Shown: one piece after another, positions 7,254 to 9,978 of the stretch
Layout: every line of letters starts with the position of its first letter
Numbering within the stretch: position 1 is the first letter of the stretch
Assembly (NCBI GenBank): GCA_002394965.1
Contig: DGVL01000045.1
Coordinates: 1 to 9,978, forward strand
DNA from: Lachnospira sp. UBA4285
GTDB taxonomy: Bacteria; Bacillota; Clostridia; Lachnospirales; Lachnospiraceae
DNA length: 9,978 nt
Reading direction: 5' to 3'
Made by a program: the position numbers and the translations under genes
Notes under the pieces: model-generated
What the model was told of the DNA's origin: nothing
The model's database searches: none
The model's input: the letters and a program-made list of their open reading frames with translations, nothing else

Positions 7254-7259
7254 ATACCG

Positions 7260-7301
7260 AAAAAAATATGCGGAGCCATAGGAACAGCCTATAGCTCCGC
7301 A
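7260..7301 (-). terminator. Intrinsic terminator after the ZIP transporter gene
   Basis: Read on the minus strand, TGCGGAGCTATAGG (7301-7288) pairs with CCTATGGCTCCGCA (7282-7269) to give a 14-bp stem with one G-U pair and a 5-base loop. Seven T residues follow (7266-7260) after a 2-base gap. It starts 14 bases beyond the ZIP stop codon. The plus-strand side has no T-run, so it acts in one direction only. It separates the oxidoreductase-hypA-ZIP unit from the methionine operon. Confidence 0.93.
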
Positions 7302-7315
7302 AAGTAAAACCTGTT

Positions 7316-8098
7316 TTAACCCAGCGCCACGTCAAGCGCCATCATGACCGTGAACCCGAAGGCAAAGGCCAGAACGCCGATATTGGAGTGCCTCCCGTGG
7401 GACATCTCCGGGATCAGCTCCTCCACCACCACATACAGCATGGCTCCGGCAGCAAAGCTCAGGAGATATGGCATCAGCGGAATGAGAAAACCGGAGAGCG
7501 CAATGGTCAGAGCGGCGGCGACCGGCTCTACGGCGCCGGAGAGCATGCCCGACACAAAAGCCTTGCCCTTTCTGCCCTCTGAGGCATACAGCGGCATCGA
7601 GACGATCGCCCCTTCGGGAAGATTCTGAATGGCAATGCCCGCCGAGAGCGCCATCGCCGAGGACAGCGTGATGCCTTCCGTCTGGTAGAGCAGACCGGCA
7701 AAGACCACACCGACCGCCATTCCCTCCGGAATACTGTGGATCGTCACGGCCAGCATCATCAGCGTATCGCCGGCAAGCCGGCTCGTCGGCCCCTCCGCCT
7801 CAGCGGCGTACCTGTGCAGGTGCGGCAGGACATGATCCAGAAAAAGAAGAAACAAGATGCCCAGCCAGAACCCGGCCGCCGCCGGGAGGAAAGCGAAAGC
7901 GCCAAGGCTTCCGGAATCTTCAATCGCCGGGATCAGCAGGCTCCAGATCGAAGCCGCCGTCATGACGCCTGCCGCAAAGCCCGTCAGAAAACGCTGTGTG
8001 CGGTCCGAAAGGCTCCGGTGCAGAAAGTACACGAATGCCGATCCGAGAGTCGTCGCGGCAAATGGAATGAGAATCCCGACCGGGATCTGTATTGGCAT
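7316..8098 (-). CDS. ZIP-family divalent metal transporter (GufA/ZupT-like)
   Basis: This 260-residue membrane protein is predicted to carry divalent cations (zinc, possibly iron, manganese or nickel) across the cytoplasmic membrane, usually inward in this family. About eight hydrophobic segments are visible, starting near residues 6-26, 37-57 and 68-88. The metal-binding signature is intact: HSIPEGMAVG in the fourth segment (His121, Glu125), IQNLPEG in the fifth (Asn159, Glu162) and EELIPE near 226-231. A short histidine-containing stretch, DHVLPHLHRY (88-97), lies in the cytoplasmic loop region. The first residues are themselves a membrane segment, with no cleavable signal peptide. AGGAGG lies 10 bases before the ATG, fixing the start. 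The gene follows hypA by 45 bases with no terminator between them, so cotranscription is likely, and an intrinsic terminator follows. The metal specificity cannot be read from the sequence. Confidence 0.92.
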   Translation of the reverse strand: MPIQIPVGILIPFAATTLGSAFVYFLHRSLSDRTQRFLTGFAAGVMTAASIWSLLIPAIEDSGSLGAFAFLPAAAGFWLGILFLLFLDHVLPHLHRYAAEAEGPTSRLAGDTLMMLAVTIHSIPEGMAVGVVFAGLLYQTEGITLSSAMALSAGIAIQNLPEGAIVSMPLYASEGRKGKAFVSGMLSGAVEPVAAALTIALSGFLIPLMPYLLSFAAGAMLYVVVEELIPEMSHGRHSNIGVLAFAFGFTVMMALDVALG

Positions 8099-8143
8099 AC
8101 GCCTGTTTCCTCCTGATTAAAACACCTGAATCGGATATCGGTA

Positions 8144-8545
8144 TTACCCCTGCTGCAGATCCACACTTTCAGCTTCTGACTCGCCCTCGCGGCCATCCGC
8201 CGTCTCGGCGGTAATATCGCGGATCACGCACTGATTGCCGTACAGCAGCCAGGTCTCGCCGCTGCCGCAGTACGGGCAGGTGCGCCCGTATTTTACCGTG
8301 GGATACGTCCTCTTGCAGTTGTCGCACCACGTCACGGCGGGCGTCGTGACCACCTCCAGCACGGAGTCCTTCAGCAGGTCGCTTCTACCCTTGAAGTAGT
8401 CCCAGCAGTCGGAAAAGTAATCCGTCAGAATGCCGGACACCTCCCCGACTTCCAGCGTCACATGCGAGATCTTCACGATGTTCTGCTCTTCTGCCGTTTG
8501 CGTGAGCGTCTTAGCCAGATGCAGCACAATCCCCATCTCATGCAT
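8144..8545 (-). CDS. hypA: HypA/HybF-family nickel metallochaperone
   Basis: This 133-residue protein matches HypA, which delivers nickel to [NiFe] hydrogenase and, in some bacteria, urease. It begins MHEMGIV, with the N-terminal Met-His-Glu nickel site (His2, Glu3). The family motif LEVGEVSGI follows at about 31-39, then a zinc loop with CDNC (Cys74, Cys77) and CPYC (Cys90, Cys93), spaced almost as in E. coli HypA. The core ends near residue 113. A further 20 or so residues form an acidic, low-complexity tail not usual in the family. AAAGGGA on the minus strand ends 9 bases before the ATG and overlaps the end of the upstream oxidoreductase gene, only 6 bases away. That implies coupled expression. 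No hydrogenase, urease or other hyp gene is visible in the window, so the target is unknown. The family call is firm, but the role in this context is open. Confidence 0.92.
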   Translation of the reverse strand: MHEMGIVLHLAKTLTQTAEEQNIVKISHVTLEVGEVSGILTDYFSDCWDYFKGRSDLLKDSVLEVVTTPAVTWCDNCKRTYPTVKYGRTCPYCGSGETWLLYGNQCVIRDITAETADGREGESEAESVDLQQG

Positions 8546-8551
8546 ACCGCG

Positions 8552-9978
8552 TCATCCCTTTCGAAACAGAATCTTTGCGGCGCGCTTTGCCTGGTACGGA
8601 AGCACATACTTCATCTTGTCCTCCGAGCGGCGCATCTGGGAAGCCTCCGGCAGGTCGCGGGTGAGATGGATCGCGTCGAACTCGCAGCGTGTCGTGCACA
8701 GTCCGCAGCCGATGCAGCGGTTGATATCCACCGTCGTCGCGCCGCACCCCAGGCACCTTGACGCCTCTTTCTTCACCTGTTCCTCTGTGAGCGGCAGGCG
8801 GGCGTCTTCAAAGGACTTCGCGCCCACACCGTCCCTGCGCCCCGGGACCTGCCGTTTTGCGCTGTCATAGCTGCCGATGACAATATCATCCTTGTCAAGT
8901 GCGTTGAATTCCCGCAGGTCGCGGCCGATCGTCAGCGACTGGCCGCTGTGTACAAACCGGTGCATGGACTCACAGGCCTTCTTGCCGTCCGCAATCGCGT
9001 CGATGGCGAATCTCGCCCCGTGCCCGATGTCACCGCCGGCGAAAATATCCGGCTCCTGCGTCTGGAATGTAACCGGATCCGTCTCAATGGTGCCGCCGCG
9101 GCGGGTCGTGCACTTTGTCCCTTTGAGCAGATCGCCCCAGAGTGCCGACTGGCCGATGGCCTCCAGCACGTTATCACACTTCACCGTGATCGTCTGCGCG
9201 TCGTCATACTTCGGGCTGAAGCGGCCGTTCTCGTCCTTCACCTGCGTGCAGCGCTTGAAGACGACGCCCTTTACGCGGCCGTTCTCGGTCAGGAATTCCT
9301 TCGGGCCCCATCCGTTCATCACGGTGATGCCCTCTTCCTGCGCCTCTGCCACTTCATCGTCTGCGGCCGGCATCTCATGCGCGCCCTCCAGGCAGATCAT
9401 CGTGACCTTTCCGTCTGTGAGGCGAAGTGCCGTGCGCGCCACGTCGACCGCCACGTTGCCGCCGCCGATCACCACGACGTCTCCCGTCAGAGGCTTTGCC
9501 TGCCCCTGATTGACTTCCTTCAGGAAATCGATGCCGGAGCGGATGCCCTCAGCGAACTCGCCCGGGACACCTGCTGTCCGTCCGCCCTGCAGGCCGATCG
9601 CGATGTAGAATGCCTTGTAGCCCTGCTCGCGAAGCTGCGGGATAGTCACGTCCTTCCCGACCTCGACGCCGGTTCTGAACTCGATTCCCATCTCCTGAAG
9701 GATTGAAATCTCGGCGTCAACAATTTGTTTTTCAAGGCGGAAGTTCGGTATGCCATTCATCATCATGCCGCCCATGCGAGATTCTTTCTCGAAGACGGTC
9801 ACATCATACCCCCTGGTGCGCAGATAGTACGCGCAGGAAAGGCCCGCCGGACCGCCGCCGATCACAGCCATGCGGTATTCCGGCCCCCACATGCCGCCGT
9901 CGTCCTTCTCGCACACCGGAATAAACCGGTAATTCTCCTCGAGTTCCTTTGCCGCGATGAATTTCTTGATCTCATCGA
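8552..9978 (-). CDS. GltD-like FAD/NAD(P) oxidoreductase with C-terminal 4Fe-4S region (5' end outside window)
   Basis: 474 residues are visible. The frame stays open to the window edge, with coding-like sequence (DEIKKFIAAKELEENYRF) before the first possible GTG at 9916, so the true start lies upstream. After a helical N-terminal piece comes an FAD Rossmann motif, VIGGGPAG (about 38-45), then the NAD(P) motif VVIGGGNVAVD (about 168-178) and the second FAD motif FAGGDIGHG (about 312-320). The C-terminus carries SRCLGCG (Cys408, 411) and CIGCGLCTTRC (Cys421, 424, 427, 431), a ferredoxin-like cluster site. The fold is that of the glutamate synthase small subunit and NfnB/SudA group, which moves electrons between NAD(P)H and partners. 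No glutamate synthase large subunit is seen here, so a plain gltD name would be unsafe. hypA follows by 6 bases and then a ZIP transporter, probably in one operon. The missing N-terminus may carry further Fe-S or other domains. Confidence 0.88.
   Translation of the reverse strand, partial: DEIKKFIAAKELEENYRFIPVCEKDDGGMWGPEYRMAVIGGGPAGLSCAYYLRTRGYDVTVFEKESRMGGMMMNGIPNFRLEKQIVDAEISILQEMGIEFRTGVEVGKDVTIPQLREQGYKAFYIAIGLQGGRTAGVPGEFAEGIRSGIDFLKEVNQGQAKPLTGDVVVIGGGNVAVDVARTALRLTDGKVTMICLEGAHEMPAADDEVAEAQEEGITVMNGWGPKEFLTENGRVKGVVFKRCTQVKDENGRFSPKYDDAQTITVKCDNVLEAIGQSALWGDLLKGTKCTTRRGGTIETDPVTFQTQEPDIFAGGDIGHGARFAIDAIADGKKACESMHRFVHSGQSLTIGRDLREFNALDKDDIVIGSYDSAKRQVPGRRDGVGAKSFEDARLPLTEEQVKKEASRCLGCGATTVDINRCIGCGLCTTRCEFDAIHLTRDLPEASQMRRSEDKMKYVLPYQAKRAAKILFRKG

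Noticed and set aside
8552..9978. Naming the oxidoreductase as the glutamate synthase small subunit
   Set aside because: The fold is shared, but the ferredoxin-type cysteines are C-terminal, no large subunit is visible and hypA is the neighbour. The glutamate synthase role is therefore not supported.

Overview
The window reads as chromosome of an anaerobic Gram-positive bacterium of the class Clostridia, most likely a moderately GC-rich Lachnospiraceae-type gut species. This is inferred from strong AGGAGG-type ribosome binding sites, a PepV-type dipeptidase, a cobalamin-dependent methionine synthase whose reactivation domain is a separate protein, a YitJ-type methyltransferase/MTHFR fusion, and a ferredoxin-type flavoprotein. 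No rRNA or other marker gene is present, so the taxonomy is provisional.

Layout. (1) Positions 1-722 are AT-rich, unlike the rest, and hold a type II toxin-antitoxin operon on the plus strand: a RelB/DinJ-family antitoxin and a YafQ-family mRNA interferase. A good sigma-70-type promoter (92-120) precedes them, and a 9-bp inverted repeat (122-145) sits over the predicted transcription start, where an autoregulatory operator would be. (2) Positions 785-2158 hold pepV, a zinc M20-family dipeptidase, also on the plus strand. It ends 3 bases from a gene running the other way. (3) Positions 2162-7171 hold a minus-strand methionine operon. In order of transcription it has a stand-alone methionine synthase activation protein, a MetH of about 816 residues that stops after its cobalamin domain, and a homocysteine S-methyltransferase/methylenetetrahydrofolate reductase fusion. 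The spacings are 13 bases and a 4-base GTGA overlap, so translational coupling is likely. (4) Positions 7260-9978 hold a second minus-strand unit: an NADPH-type FAD oxidoreductase of the GltD superfamily with a C-terminal ferredoxin region (its 5' end lies beyond the window), then hypA (nickel/zinc metallochaperone), then a ZIP metal transporter, closed by a strong intrinsic terminator (7260-7301).

How the genes work together. In the methionine operon the MTHFR half of the fusion can make 5-methyl-THF. MetH passes the methyl group through cobalamin to homocysteine, and the separate activation protein would rescue oxidised cob(II)alamin by reductive methylation with SAM. The fusion adds a second homocysteine methyltransferase domain. 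In the second unit, a metallochaperone and a divalent-metal transporter follow an iron-sulfur flavoenzyme with no hydrogenase or urease gene in view, which suggests a metal-supply role not explained by the visible genes. The toxin-antitoxin pair looks like an acquired cassette.

No tRNA, rRNA, CRISPR array, insertion sequence or prophage gene was found, and no gap longer than 300 bases lacks a gene. I see no clearly undescribed system. The most unusual grouping is oxidoreductase-hypA-ZIP.
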